The notes: generated by a model from the sequence alone, not told the origin. Positions 23,810-33,312 are shown, counted from the first letter of the stretch. The stretch: 64,000 bases of DNA from Acrocarpospora pleiomorpha (GCF_009687885.1 NZ_BLAF01000032.1:45542-109541), one strand, 5' to 3'. Made by a program: numbers and translations.

Positions 23810-25723
23810 TCACCCCCGGATCGCCATGCACTCAGAGAACTCTGATGTGGATGTCGGGGTGCCGTCGGTCGCGAGCGGGGTAGCGGTGGCGGTGATCACG
23901 CCGGAGGGCGGCAGTGCGGCTAGTTGAACGGCGCCGTCGGCGTGGCCGGCTGCTCCGGTGGTGACCGTGGTCAGGCCGCCGGGGAGGAAGAGAAGGCCCT
24001 CGCCGAACCCGGTCGGATCGCAGGCGCTGCTCCAGTAGAACTCGATGCGCATCTGGGTCCGGGGCAGGCTGTCGAGGGTCCAGGTGACCGTGGTGGCGGT
24101 GGGTGTCCGCACGGCGCTGGTGAGCGACGGGGCGTTCTGCAGGTCGTTGGCGCCGGCGTCGGCGTCGCGTGGGTCGAGCACGGGATTGTCGGTGTTGCGC
24201 CCGTCCGGGGCGAGGTCGATGCCGAGTCCGCCGTTGCGCAAGATCGAGTTGACCAGGATGGAGTTGCGCGTCCCGCCGGTTATCTCTACGCCGTCATGGC
24301 CGTTGTGGGAGATGACGTTGAGGCCGGCGGCACTGCCGTCGCCCACCTGGTTGCCGCTGCCACCGATTTCTATGCCGCTTTCGGTGTTGCCCAGGTTGGC
24401 GGTCCCGGTCAGGTCGGTCCCGATCCGGTTGCCCAGGACGCGGGTTCGGGAGGAGGTCGATGGGATGTCGATACCGTCTCCCGCGTTGGCCGAGATCACA
24501 TTGGCCGCGCCGGGTTCGGTGCCGCCGATGACGTTGTCGTTGCCCACGAAGACCGCAATGCCCTTGCCGGAGCCGATGGCTCTGCCGTTGGGCATCGCCA
24601 CCGCGCCGGAGACATCGACGCCGATCTTGTTGCCCTGGATCACATTCGCGTCGGCCGGATCGAGGTTGTTCCGCGAGAGTTCGATCCCGAACCAGTCGTT
24701 GCCGGAGACGGTGTTGCCGTCACTGGACTCGGTGCCGCCGATCTGGTTGCCATCGCCTCCGTGGACCCAGATCCCCTCACCGTTGCCGATCGCCTTGGTG
24801 CCAGTGGCATCGGTGCCGATCAGGTTCCCCCGCAGCGTGTTCTGGTCTCCCGAGACATACACCCCGGTGCCACAATCTGAGATCAGATTGTCGCTCACGG
24901 TGTTGGTGTCGGCTTCCTCGATCGAGACGCACCTGACTGCGACGCCGGCGCCGAGACCGCCAGATCCGGCGGCGTCGGTGCCGATCCGGTTGCCTGTGAT
25001 CAGGTTGCGGCTTCCCGCTGTCACACGCACGCCGTAATAGCCTGAGATCAGATTGCGCGTGGTCGGCGAGCCGCCGATGACGTTGTCGTTGCCGTCTATC
25101 TGGACGCCGTAACCGGCGGTAACCGGTGTGCTGCCGGGGACGTCGGTGCCGATGTGCGAGGCGGTGATCCGATTCCGGTGACCCGTGATCTGAATGTCGG
25201 TGTGGAGCGCGCCGCCGGCTGACGGCGCGCCGTTGACCACGAGCCCGGTGATGAGACTGTCGTCGGTCCGCACCTCGAGTCCGACCCCACCGGCCACATT
25301 CGAGGCGTCGATCTCGACCTGCAGCGTCGCCGGCGCGATGGCGCTCGGGGGAACCGCTCCGGACTGGGTGTAGCCGTCGATCGTGACGGGATCGGTGATC
25401 GCCGGAAGCTTGGCGCGTCCCAGGGCGATCACGTGCGGGCCCGCCCCCGGAATCCTGAAGACGATTTCATCCTTACCTTTGGTGGCGTTGGCCTGCGTGA
25501 TCGCGTCGCGTAAGGTGCCGATCCCGGCGTCGTCGGTGTTGATGACGATGTAAGTTCTCACGGCTGCAAAAGCGGGTGCCGCCGGGGCCAGCGCCGCCGC
25601 CCCTGCCACGCTGGACGCGACAATCGTCGCCCGCCACAGCGCCACCATTCCGCGCCTTCTCGGACCGATCACCCTCGCCCTGTGTACAAAGCCTGCCGAC
25701 CGCAGCCGAATCGATGCCATCAT
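23810..25723 (-). CDS. secreted right-handed beta-helix protein (NosD/PbH1 type)
   Basis: 637 residues. A twin-Arg/basic signal region (GPRRRGMVALWRATIVASS, then an Ala-rich stretch ending AFA) is followed by VNTDDAGIGTLRDAITQAN, a segment found at the start of many exported beta-helix proteins. The body has many N-x-IGTDATG-type turns (NRIGTDAAG, NLIGTDATG, NKIGVDVSG, NRIGTDLTG) spaced about 40-50 residues, each followed by NxIGG. This is a parallel beta-helix, likely cell-surface or secreted polysaccharide-binding. GAGG 7 nt upstream selects ATG 25723. No catalytic residues can be assigned. Confidence 0.82.
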   Translation of the reverse strand: MMASIRLRSAGFVHRARVIGPRRRGMVALWRATIVASSVAGAAALAPAAPAFAAVRTYIVINTDDAGIGTLRDAITQANATKGKDEIVFRIPGAGPHVIALGRAKLPAITDPVTIDGYTQSGAVPPSAIAPATLQVEIDASNVAGGVGLEVRTDDSLITGLVVNGAPSAGGALHTDIQITGHRNRITASHIGTDVPGSTPVTAGYGVQIDGNDNVIGGSPTTRNLISGYYGVRVTAGSRNLITGNRIGTDAAGSGGLGAGVAVRCVSIEEADTNTVSDNLISDCGTGVYVSGDQNTLRGNLIGTDATGTKAIGNGEGIWVHGGDGNQIGGTESSDGNTVSGNDWFGIELSRNNLDPADANVIQGNKIGVDVSGAVAMPNGRAIGSGKGIAVFVGNDNVIGGTEPGAANVISANAGDGIDIPSTSSRTRVLGNRIGTDLTGTANLGNTESGIEIGGSGNQVGDGSAAGLNVISHNGHDGVEITGGTRNSILVNSILRNGGLGIDLAPDGRNTDNPVLDPRDADAGANDLQNAPSLTSAVRTPTATTVTWTLDSLPRTQMRIEFYWSSACDPTGFGEGLLFLPGGLTTVTTGAAGHADGAVQLAALPPSGVITATATPLATDGTPTSTSEFSECMAIRG

Positions 25724-25979
25724 GGTGTTTCCTCTCCATGGCACAGACCCACCCGGTCCGTGCATCACCGAATTGTGCTGCCGCGTATGGAGGGGAAACA
25801 TGTCCTGCTACGCACGCTGACCGCGTACTACTGCACATATGACTGCTTAGAGGGTCTCCTTGAGCCCGGATTGATCTTCGCTGGGACCTGCGCACGCGCC
25901 GATCACCTCCGCCTGAGTCGCACAGCGTGCCCGGCACGACCCCCATCACCTGGTCGTTGACCACGTTGCGCGTTTGTAC

Positions 25980-26245
25980 CGCAGGCCGAGTCGATGACCT
26001 CAACCAACAGGCGGATGAAGCCGCGCACCGTGCCGTAGCGGGCGACCGGCTCGGCCCGCCATTCCGCGTCGTCGTCCCCGTCGGTGTCCGGGGGCCACCG
26101 CGGCGATCGTGGCCAGCGCCTCGGCCAGCTGATCGCGCGGGACGACCTGCTCGATCGCCGACCACGCGTCCACCACGGAGACCACCTCGCCCGTCTCGGT
26201 CGCCGGCGGCGTCGTCATCAGCACGTCGACCGCCGCGGGCCTCTT
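25980..26245 (-). pseudogene. Tn3-family transposase fragment, frameshifted
   Basis: Two frames together resemble the N-terminal (DUF4158) part of Tn3-type transposases. One reads VVSVVDAWSAIEQVVPRDQL and ALATIAAVAP (about 26090-26200). The other reads DDDAEWRAEPVARYGTVRGF and IRLLVEVIDSA (about 25987-26080). The frame change falls near 26085-26100. The catalytic DDE part is absent. It lies upstream of the beta-helix gene in an otherwise gene-free stretch from 25724 to 26456. Confidence 0.6.
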
Positions 26246-26456
26246 GCTCAGCAGACAGGTACTCAACAGGCATGCCGAGGAACGTAGAGCCCGCTGACCA
26301 GGCATAACGGGCACGTCACCGAACCGAAATCAAGATCACTCGATCATCGACTTCTACCAGTCCCGAGGGCCGTCCCGCGACGATGGAGGCCCTCAGCGGA
26401 TCGCAGGGCGAGCACAAGCCCTTGCCGGGTATACGGTGCGATGGATCTACGGGAGC

Positions 26457-26900
26457 TCAGGTGCGCCGGGTTCGATGTTTCAGCAACCAGGCGAGCCCGA
26501 TGATCGGCAATACGAGTGGGATGAACAGGTAACCGCTGCCGTATCCCGACCACACGGTCGCGTGCGGGAACGCCTCCGGATCCAGGAGGCTGAGCGTTCC
26601 GACGATCAGCACGCCTGCCAGTTCGATCCCGCAGGCAAGAAACGCGAGTCGCCGATGCCCTCTCGCCAGCGCGACCGTCAGCACGATATACACAAGGGCC
26701 GCAAACGCCGACAGCAGGTAGGCGAGCGGCGCCTCAGCGAATCGCGTCGCGATCTGCACCCCTGCCCGGGATGTGGCGGCTATGGCGAAGACCGCATAAA
26801 CCGCAACCAACACCCGCCCAGGACCACCGCCCAGCGTTGGCGCCTTGGCGTCACCTTCGGCATGCCGATTAGCCCCGTCAGACCCGCCGACACGATTCAT
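26457..26900 (-). CDS. small membrane protein, four helices
   Basis: 147 residues. After a polar start (MNRVGGSDGANRHAEGD) come four hydrophobic segments, including VLVAVYAVFAIAATSRAGVQ and IPLVLPIIGLAWLL. Many actinobacteria carry similar integral membrane proteins in a pair with the gene upstream. ATG 26900 overlaps the stop of the upstream gene (ATGA). Function unknown. Confidence 0.75.
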   Translation of the reverse strand: MNRVGGSDGANRHAEGDAKAPTLGGGPGRVLVAVYAVFAIAATSRAGVQIATRFAEAPLAYLLSAFAALVYIVLTVALARGHRRLAFLACGIELAGVLIVGTLSLLDPEAFPHATVWSGYGSGYLFIPLVLPIIGLAWLLKHRTRRT

Positions 26901-27256
26901 GCGGCGCCATTCCAGATCTGCAGCAACCGCCCGGTCATGACCGCGACGGTGAACGCCCCAACCGCGATAACCCCAGGCCCCCAGCGAGTACGCTCCACCT
27001 TCCCCCACCACAACGCCGCCAGCGGAATAACAAGCGTCCCCACCAGATAACCAATGAAAGTCGCCCGCTCAGTCACCTTCTCCACCTGAGCAAACGCCAT
27101 CACCGCCTGAACGACCAGAGCGATCTCCAGCACCACAAGCCCGACCAGCAGCCCAATCCCCATACGACGATCACGCGCAGCCGCGACAAGACACCCCAAA
27201 GCCAAAACCAACGCCCCACCGATAACCCACCCCGAGTAGGCCCCGGTCACCGCCAA
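26897..27256 (-). CDS. small membrane protein, four helices
   Basis: 119 residues starting MAVTGAYSGWVIGGALVLAL, with four hydrophobic segments and a conserved-looking GYLVGTLVIPLAALWW. It is translationally coupled to the next gene by ATGA, so the two products probably act together in the membrane. The family is common in actinobacteria but uncharacterised as far as I know. Confidence 0.75.
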   Translation of the reverse strand: MAVTGAYSGWVIGGALVLALGCLVAAARDRRMGIGLLVGLVVLEIALVVQAVMAFAQVEKVTERATFIGYLVGTLVIPLAALWWGKVERTRWGPGVIAVGAFTVAVMTGRLLQIWNGAA

Positions 27257-27604
27257 CCATCCCTAGCAGACATGGCCAGCAGGCTACCGCTCACCCCACC
27301 CGCCCCCACTTCCGGTCATCCCCGAACCCGACCGCGACCATCCAGCCACCGCTTGCAATCGTCACGACCGCCTTCACCACGGCGCTGAGGAGTTGTCCCT
27401 CCAGACGGGTGACCGCCGACCGCCGACCCGGAACCGCGTGTCCGCCTGGCGCGAGCCACGTGGCCGCGCGCCTGGGTTCCCTGATGACCGCTCTCAAGCC
27501 CTCAGGCCCGAACCTGCATGGCTCCATCCAGCCACCACCATCGGCCCTCAGCGTTCGGCCTGCATAACCGTCGGCGGCCCAGGCGGGCGAGGTCCAAGGC
27601 TTGG
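27257..27604. other. gene-poor stretch, 348 bp
   Basis: A - strand frame at 27291-27527 ends LEGQLLSAVVKAVVTIASGG and on, which looks slightly protein-like but has no ribosome binding site or recognised family. No repeat or hairpin of note. Confidence 0.35.
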
Positions 27605-28240
27605 CTAGGTCAGGTTGTGTTGGGAGGCGAGGATGGCCAGACGGATGCGGTTGGGGCAGCCGGTTTTGATCATGACGCTGGAGACGTGGGTTTTGACGGT
27701 GGTGACGCCGACGTTGAGGCGGTCGGCTATTTCGGGGTTGGAGAGGCCTTCGCCGATCAGGGCGAGGATTTGGTGTTCTCGGCGGGTCAAAGGGAGCGGG
27801 GGTGGAGAGGTGGTTGATCGGGTGGTCAGGGCCTGGTCGACGAGGCGGGCGAGGGCGTTGGGGCTGAAGGCGTGATCGCCTTCGGCGGCGCGGCGGACGG
27901 CGTCCAGGAGGTCGGCGGGAGCGGTGTCCTTGACGAGGAAGCCACAGGCTCCAGCGGAGAGCACCGGATAGAGATGATCGTCGTCGTCGAATGTGGTGAG
28001 CGCGAGAATTCTCGTGGACGGCCTCGCCGACATGATCCGCCTGGTCGCGGCCACCCCGTCCAAGCCCGGCATCCGCAAATCCATCAGCACCACATCAGGC
28101 ACGGTGTCATCCACGAGCCGCACCGCATCGGACCCGTTCGCCGCCTCCCCCACCACCTCGATATCCGGCGCGGAATCAAACAACATCCGCAACCCCATCC
28201 GCACCAAATGCTGATCATCCACAAGCAGAACCCGAATCAC
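27605..28240 (-). CDS. NarL/LuxR-type response regulator
   Basis: 211 residues. The receiver has the acidic pair in LLVDDQHLVRMG, phospho-acceptor Asp in VVLMDLRMPGLDG and Lys in GFLVKDTAP. The C-terminal LuxR HTH has LTRREHQILALIGEGLSNPE and TVKTHVSSVMIKTG. It lies 413 nt downstream of the histidine kinase gene on the same strand and is its evident partner. Targets are not visible from the sequence. Confidence 0.9.
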   Translation of the reverse strand: MIRVLLVDDQHLVRMGLRMLFDSAPDIEVVGEAANGSDAVRLVDDTVPDVVLMDLRMPGLDGVAATRRIMSARPSTRILALTTFDDDDHLYPVLSAGACGFLVKDTAPADLLDAVRRAAEGDHAFSPNALARLVDQALTTRSTTSPPPLPLTRREHQILALIGEGLSNPEIADRLNVGVTTVKTHVSSVMIKTGCPNRIRLAILASQHNLT

Positions 28241-28653
28241 CCCTCAACCTCCCGTCTCCTCTCCCAGACAACCCATTCCAAGTCACCAACCCATCCCCAC
28301 AGATCACGCTCTGGGCGCCACCCCCTGAAATCCCTTGGTCGGCGAACTGACACGACGCTAAGTCCCTTCCTGCTGAGCACACAGCCCCCAAGCCCCACCA
28401 TGGCAAGGCGCACCGCGTCCACCGCGAGATCTACGGCGAGCACGCCGGCCCGCCCGACAGAAAAGGCAAGTCGCCGGACCGCCTACCGTTATCCGGCGCC
28501 GTTCACACAGGTGGTGGCTCTCGCCGCACCGGCGCCAAGAGCGGCAGCGCCGTTCTGACCGGAGGATGACAACCCCAGGTAGTCGTACAACATCGGCATC
28601 GGCATCGGCAGGCAGCTTGTCCCAATTTTCACGCCAGTGCGGCGTTACCGACA
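28241..28653. other. spacer between kinase and regulator genes, 413 bp
   Basis: A 98-codon - strand frame (28358-28654) begins at an ATG overlapping the kinase stop (TGATG) with MSVTPHWRENWDKLPADADA, then turns Arg/Cys-rich and unconvincing. No ribosome binding site. The spacer is unusually long for a two-component pair. Confidence 0.3.
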
Positions 28654-29901
28654 TCACACTGTGGCCTCCCGTCTTTCTCGGGGGTTCTTTTGTTCGGCGG
28701 GTAGTACGGCGCTGAGGCGCCAGCCTTTTCCTACTGGGCCGACGGAGAGTGCGCCGCCCAGTAAGTCGACTCGTTCGCGCATTCCGATCAATCCGTGGCC
28801 TTCGTGTGGTCCGGTTCCACGGGCGGTGGGTGGTTCGGGGTTTTCTTGTGGGGGGCGGCCTTCGTCCTCGATTTGGATGTGGACTGAGTTGTCTGTATCC
28901 AAGGTGAGGTTGAGGGTTACCTGGGCTGCGGGGCCGGCGTGGCGGATCGTGTTGGCGAGGGCTTCCTGGGTGAGGCGGAGGACGGTGGTGCCGCGGAGTG
29001 GGTCCAGGTGGGTGGCGGAGGGGTCGATGGTGGCCTTGACGTGGAGGCCGGTGGCTCTGGCTCGGTCGATGACGACGGTGAGGGCGTCGGGGAGGCCGCC
29101 GGGGTCGACGAACGCCGTGGTGGGGAAGGGGGCGGGGTCGCGGAGGACGCCGACGAGTTTGCGGAGGTCGGCGAGGGCGGCGGTGCTGGAGGTGTGCAGG
29201 TCGTCGAGGACCTGGGTGATGCGGGGATCGGTTCCGGCGGACAGCACGTGCCGGGCGACGCCCACGCGCAGGACCATGGAGGAGACGTGGTGGGCGACCA
29301 GGTCGTGGAGTTCCCTGGCGATGGCGGTGCGTTCGGCGGCGCGGGCGGCGGCGATGCGTTCGGCGGCGCTGTCTCGTTCGCGCCGGGCGGCGTCGCGGGC
29401 GAGCCGGACATATCCGCCTAGGAGCAGCGGCACGCCGACCACGATGACCATGCGGAATCCGGCCGCGCCGATGGTGGCGGGGAGCTTGTCGAGCAGGTTG
29501 AAGCAGACGACCACCCCGAGCACGGTCGCCCCGGCCGCGACCTGCCGCCCCCGCCCCCGTACGGCGAGCTCGAACAGCAGCACGCAGGCCAGCACCTTGA
29601 GCACGGGCGCAGCCGCGAAGGCATACCCATCGGCGAGCAGGAGCAGGCCCGACTGGATGAGCAGAGCCCACAGTTGCGACCAGCGGCAGACCGCACTGAG
29701 CACCAGCGCGACGAGCGCGAGCACCCAGTCACGCGTGCCTACTCCTGGCACAATCCAGAGCAGATCGCCCACCAGTGCGGCGAGCAGAATCGCCAGCCGG
29801 ACCAGGATGTAGTCCGGCTCGAAGATGCGCTCGATCCACGCCACGCCACGAAGCGTAAACTCCACCCCCGACAGAAACCTCCTCCACCTGGAGGAGACCA
29901 C
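28654..29901 (-). CDS. sensor histidine kinase, NarL-system type (HisKA_3)
   Basis: Up to 415 residues. The N-terminal half has about five membrane segments (for example LVRLAILLAALVGDLLWIVP). The dimerisation box is AIARELHDLVAHHVSSMVLR with the phospho-His. The HATPase part includes LTQEALANTIRHAG and GHGLIGMRERVDLLGGALSV. It would phosphorylate the downstream regulator. The start is uncertain: GTG 29901 has no ribosome binding site, whereas GTG 29865 has AGGAGG 12 nt upstream. Confidence 0.88.
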   Translation of the reverse strand: MVSSRWRRFLSGVEFTLRGVAWIERIFEPDYILVRLAILLAALVGDLLWIVPGVGTRDWVLALVALVLSAVCRWSQLWALLIQSGLLLLADGYAFAAAPVLKVLACVLLFELAVRGRGRQVAAGATVLGVVVCFNLLDKLPATIGAAGFRMVIVVGVPLLLGGYVRLARDAARRERDSAAERIAAARAAERTAIARELHDLVAHHVSSMVLRVGVARHVLSAGTDPRITQVLDDLHTSSTAALADLRKLVGVLRDPAPFPTTAFVDPGGLPDALTVVIDRARATGLHVKATIDPSATHLDPLRGTTVLRLTQEALANTIRHAGPAAQVTLNLTLDTDNSVHIQIEDEGRPPQENPEPPTARGTGPHEGHGLIGMRERVDLLGGALSVGPVGKGWRLSAVLPAEQKNPRERREATV

Positions 29902-29940
29902 GCGGAAACCACGGGGGAAAGCTGATCCCGAGACCTAGCC

Positions 29941-30041
29941 GAGACGCTGGGACTCCGAGACGCTCAGGGCTCAAGACTCTCGGGGCTCCGAAACGCTGGG
30001 ACTCCAAGACGCTGGGACTCTGCGGAGACGCTGGGACTCCG
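29941..30041. repeat. short direct repeats upstream of the histidine kinase gene
   Basis: GAGACGCTGGGACTCCG occurs exactly at 29941-29957 and 30025-30041, with variants at 29990-30006 and 30007-30022 and a degraded copy between. It lies 40 nt upstream of the kinase frame, after the stop of the ligase gene. Could be iterated operators or simple tandem duplication. Confidence 0.7.
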
Positions 30042-30062
30042 AGGTGTGGGAGCCAGGGGTGG

Positions 30063-31157
30063 TCAGTCTCCGGCGGTTTCCTTGAGGAGGAGGTCGACTA
30101 CGTCGCTGAGTTGGCCTCGTTTGTTGAAGGCGGCGCGTTGGCGGGCGGCTGAGCTGCCGCGGGCCAAGGCGTCGGCGGCGAGGCCCGCGATGGTCGGCCA
30201 GTCGTCGAGTTGTTCCAGGGTTGGGCGGAGATCTTCCAGCAGCCACTCGATCAAGCCGGGGGCGGGCACCGGTTTGCCGTCCACGGGAGAGATCAAGTCG
30301 CCTTCCAGCCCGGATCGGGCCGCGCGCCAGTGGCCCGCGCGGAGCAAAGTAGGACGGATGTCGCCCCGCGGCGGTGAACCCGCCTGGATCGCGGCCGTCT
30401 CCCTGACGACCAGAGCCCGGAACAGGCCCGCGAGCAGGATGACGTCGTCGACCAGCGGGCAGGCGTCGCAGATCCGCAACTCCATGGTGGGCACGTGCGC
30501 GGACAGGCGGATATCGAAGTAGACCATGCCCGCGTCGTCGATGACCCCGGAGGTGACCAGGTCGGCGACCGCCTGGTCATACTCGGCGGCCCCCGCGAAC
30601 GGCCCGACCATGCCGGCCGTCGGCCATCGCTGCCAGGCCACCGCGCGACTGCTCGCATACCCGCTGTCGGCCTCGAACCAGTACGGCGAGCTGGCGCTCA
30701 ACGCGAGCAGCGCGGGCAGCCACGGCTCGACCCGCTGCGCCACCAGAACCGCCAGATCGCGATCGTCGATGTCCACATGGACCTGGGCTCCGCAGATGAG
30801 CTGTTCCCTGGCGATGAACTGATAGGTGTCGTGCAGGTACTGATACCGATCGTCAGCGGTGATCACGAAACCACTGGCCCCGTGCAAGGGTGAGGTCCCC
30901 GCACTGGCGATGCCCAGCCCGTGGGGTTCGGCGGACGCGATGAGGCGACGCCGGAGATCGACCAGGCCGGCGCGGAGCGTGGCCAGGTCGGTGGTGGGCT
31001 CGCTGTTGGTCTCCACCACGGCCCGTTGCAACTCGGCGGAGAATCCGGCCTCGGGTAGCCCGTCCAGCACTACGTGCGCCTGTGGGGTCAGCCTCCGGCT
31101 CACGAGATCGACGACGTGGAACTCCTCTTCGACGCCTAGTGCCACCTTGTGAGTCAT
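30063..31157 (-). CDS. YbdK-family carboxylate-amine ligase (GCS2 type)
   Basis: 364 residues, close to the E. coli YbdK length. It begins MTHKVALGVEEEFHVVDLVS, with the GVEEEFH signature, and continues with AELQRAVVETNSEPTTDL, CGAQVHVDID, MVYFDIRLSAHVPTMELRIC and CPLVDDVILLAGLFRALV. These are the metal/ATP/glutamate-binding segments of the gamma-glutamylcysteine ligase 2 family. Members ligate glutamate to an amine or cysteine with weak activity; the physiological substrate is unsettled. The gene stands alone. No clear ribosome binding site is seen before ATG. Confidence 0.88.
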   Translation of the reverse strand: MTHKVALGVEEEFHVVDLVSRRLTPQAHVVLDGLPEAGFSAELQRAVVETNSEPTTDLATLRAGLVDLRRRLIASAEPHGLGIASAGTSPLHGASGFVITADDRYQYLHDTYQFIAREQLICGAQVHVDIDDRDLAVLVAQRVEPWLPALLALSASSPYWFEADSGYASSRAVAWQRWPTAGMVGPFAGAAEYDQAVADLVTSGVIDDAGMVYFDIRLSAHVPTMELRICDACPLVDDVILLAGLFRALVVRETAAIQAGSPPRGDIRPTLLRAGHWRAARSGLEGDLISPVDGKPVPAPGLIEWLLEDLRPTLEQLDDWPTIAGLAADALARGSSAARQRAAFNKRGQLSDVVDLLLKETAGD

Positions 31158-31224
31158 GAAGGGGACTTACCCACTTGTCCCGGTATAACAGCGCCCAAAT
31201 TCCCTCAACCGACAAACGAAACAT

Positions 31225-31330
31225 TTCACACTTCCCCCGACTCAAAGGAGTGGGGGCTATCTATCGGAGGAAACGGGCAGTAGAGCCGTTCAACACCAAG
31301 CCTCTCGCATGGGATTCAGCCCCATCTGAC
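31225..31330 (+). other. possible IS200/IS605 right-end remnant (omega-RNA-like)
   Basis: In the 334-bp gap between the ligase and ABC genes, a CCCCC-ACTC/GAGT-GGGGG hairpin (about 31233-31257) is followed by GGGCAGTAGAGCCGTTCAAC and the hairpin ATGGG-ATTCAGC-CCCAT (31309-31325). From memory, sequences of this kind follow tnpB genes of actinobacterial IS200/IS605 elements. No tnpB or tnpA is present. The rest of the gap shows nothing. Confidence 0.3.
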
Positions 31331-31491
31331 GCCGCCATCTACCCGCCGTAACCCCGGAAGATGCTCCACCCCAATCTTCCGCATGTGAACACGATATTTC
31401 GGATTTACGAAAATTTGGGAATTTGGTCTTCCGAGAAGGCATCCGGCGGCCTAGTCCGAGTTCACCCGGCGCAACTGGGCCAATACCAGAT

Positions 31492-33312
31492 CTAAGACGA
31501 AAGACTGTCCAACCACGCGTTGTGCAGCCCCGCGAACCGCCCCGCCGCTGAGATCAGCTGATCGGGCGGCCCGTCCTCGACCACCCGCCCGTCGTCGATG
31601 ACCAGAACCCGATCGGCGATCTCCACCGTGGAGAGCCGGTGCGCGATGATCAACGCCGTCCGCCCGGCCAGGATGGTCCGCAACGCCCGCTGCACCAGCC
31701 GCTCGCTCGGCACATCAAGACTGGACGTGGCTTCGTCAAGGATCAGCACCGCCGGATCGGCGAGAAAGGCCCGCGCGAAGGCGACCAACTGCCGCTGCCC
31801 CGCCGACATCCGCCCCCCACGCTTGCCCACTTCGGCGTCGTATCCCCCAGGCAGGCTCAACACGAAATCATGCGCCCCGATCGCCGTAGTCGCGGCGATC
31901 ACGTCACTCATCGGCGCACCCGGCCGCCCGAACCGGATGTTGTCCGCCACCGTCCCGCTGAACAGGAAGTTCTCCTGCGTGACCATGACAACCGCCTGCC
32001 GCAACGTGGCCTCGTCAAGATCGCGCAGATCCACGTCGTCCAGCAGCACCCGGCCCGCGACCGGGTCGTAGAAACGGGAGATCAACTTCGCCAAAGTGGT
32101 CTTGCCCGCCCCGGTAGCCCCGACCACGGCAATCGTCTGCCCAGCCGGAATATCCAGATCCAGGCGATGCAGTACGGGAATATCGGCCTGATAAGCGAAC
32201 CGTACCCCGTCAAAACGCACCGCACCCCGGGCGGCGGTCAGCGGGATCGGCTGCGCGGGCTCGGCGACCTCCGGCGGCTCCTCCAGCACCCCGGACAGCT
32301 TCTCCAGCGCCGCCCCCGCCGACTGCAACGCGTTATAGAACTGCGAAATCTCCTGCATCGGCTCGTAGAACTGCCGCAGGTACAGCAGAAACGCCGCCAT
32401 CACCCCGGCCGTGACCTCACCGTGGAAGGCCAGCCACCCGCCGTACACCAGAACCAGCGCGATCGTCACGTTGCCGATCAGCTTGATCCCCGGCATGAAG
32501 ATCGCGACCAGCTGCATGCTGCGATGGTTGGCAGCCCGGTAGTCCTCGTTGAGCTCCTCGAAGATCTCCTGGTTGCGCGGCTCACGGCGGAACGTCTGAG
32601 CCGCCCTGATCCCGGTCATCGACTCGACGAAATGCACGATGACCAGCGCGACCGTCTCCCGAGTCCGCCTGTACGCGACGCTGGACGCGCGCCGGAACCA
32701 CCGGGTCATCAGCAGCAACACCGGCAACGGCGCGAGCGCCACCAGACCCAGCTGCACATCCAGGATCATCAGCACCGCCGCGGTCCCGACCAGCGTGAGC
32801 ACCGCCGTCACCAACCCGTCGAACCCGGCCGCGAGCAACTCGGCGATGGCCTCCACATCCGAGGTCAGCCGCGAGATCACCCGCCCGGAGGTGTACTTCT
32901 CGTGAAACGACAACGACAGCCGCTGGAAGTGCACGAAGACCCGCCGCCGCAACTCCAGCAGGATGTCCTGCCCGATCCGCCCGGAGGTGCGGAGAAACGC
33001 CTGCCGGGTCAGCGCCTGCGCGAGCGCCGCACCCAGAATCGCCGCCACGATCAGGACCAGCGTGCGCGGCCCTTCCCCGCGCACCATCGGCGGGATGCCG
33101 TCGTCGATGCCCACCTTCACCAGGTACGGAATGGCGAGCCCCGCGGCGTTGGACAGCACGATGACCGCGATCATCCCGGCGATGGCACGGCGATGCGGCC
33201 GCATCAGGTCGCCCAGCAGCCGCCGGGACCGATCACGCAACAGCAGCGAGATCCGCTCCGGCATATCGTCCTGGTTTTCGGCGGCGACCCCACGCCACTC
33301 CCGAACCGTCAT
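31492..33312 (-). CDS. ABC exporter half-transporter, second subunit
   Basis: 606 residues: six membrane segments (about 40-330) fused to an ATPase domain. Walker A is GATGAGKTTL, the signature region is MSAGQRQLVAFARAF, and Walker B is VLILDEATSSLD with the catalytic Glu intact. ATG 33312 overlaps the stop of the upstream half-transporter (ATGA), so the two form a heterodimer resembling mycobacterial Rv1272c/Rv1273c. Lipids or drugs are typical cargo; none can be assigned. Longer frames upstream only read through the partner gene. Confidence 0.9.
   Translation of the reverse strand: MTVREWRGVAAENQDDMPERISLLLRDRSRRLLGDLMRPHRRAIAGMIAVIVLSNAAGLAIPYLVKVGIDDGIPPMVRGEGPRTLVLIVAAILGAALAQALTRQAFLRTSGRIGQDILLELRRRVFVHFQRLSLSFHEKYTSGRVISRLTSDVEAIAELLAAGFDGLVTAVLTLVGTAAVLMILDVQLGLVALAPLPVLLLMTRWFRRASSVAYRRTRETVALVIVHFVESMTGIRAAQTFRREPRNQEIFEELNEDYRAANHRSMQLVAIFMPGIKLIGNVTIALVLVYGGWLAFHGEVTAGVMAAFLLYLRQFYEPMQEISQFYNALQSAGAALEKLSGVLEEPPEVAEPAQPIPLTAARGAVRFDGVRFAYQADIPVLHRLDLDIPAGQTIAVVGATGAGKTTLAKLISRFYDPVAGRVLLDDVDLRDLDEATLRQAVVMVTQENFLFSGTVADNIRFGRPGAPMSDVIAATTAIGAHDFVLSLPGGYDAEVGKRGGRMSAGQRQLVAFARAFLADPAVLILDEATSSLDVPSERLVQRALRTILAGRTALIIAHRLSTVEIADRVLVIDDGRVVEDGPPDQLISAAGRFAGLHNAWLDSLSS

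Noticed and set aside
25473..26273. 266-codon - strand frame overlapping the beta-helix gene start
   Set aside because: Low-complexity Arg/Gly-rich translation in the wrong frame of the beta-helix gene and the Tn3 fragment; no ribosome binding site.
29941..30041. Repeats considered as a CRISPR array
   Set aside because: Units are 17 nt, directly adjacent in part, without spacers of even length and with no cas genes nearby.
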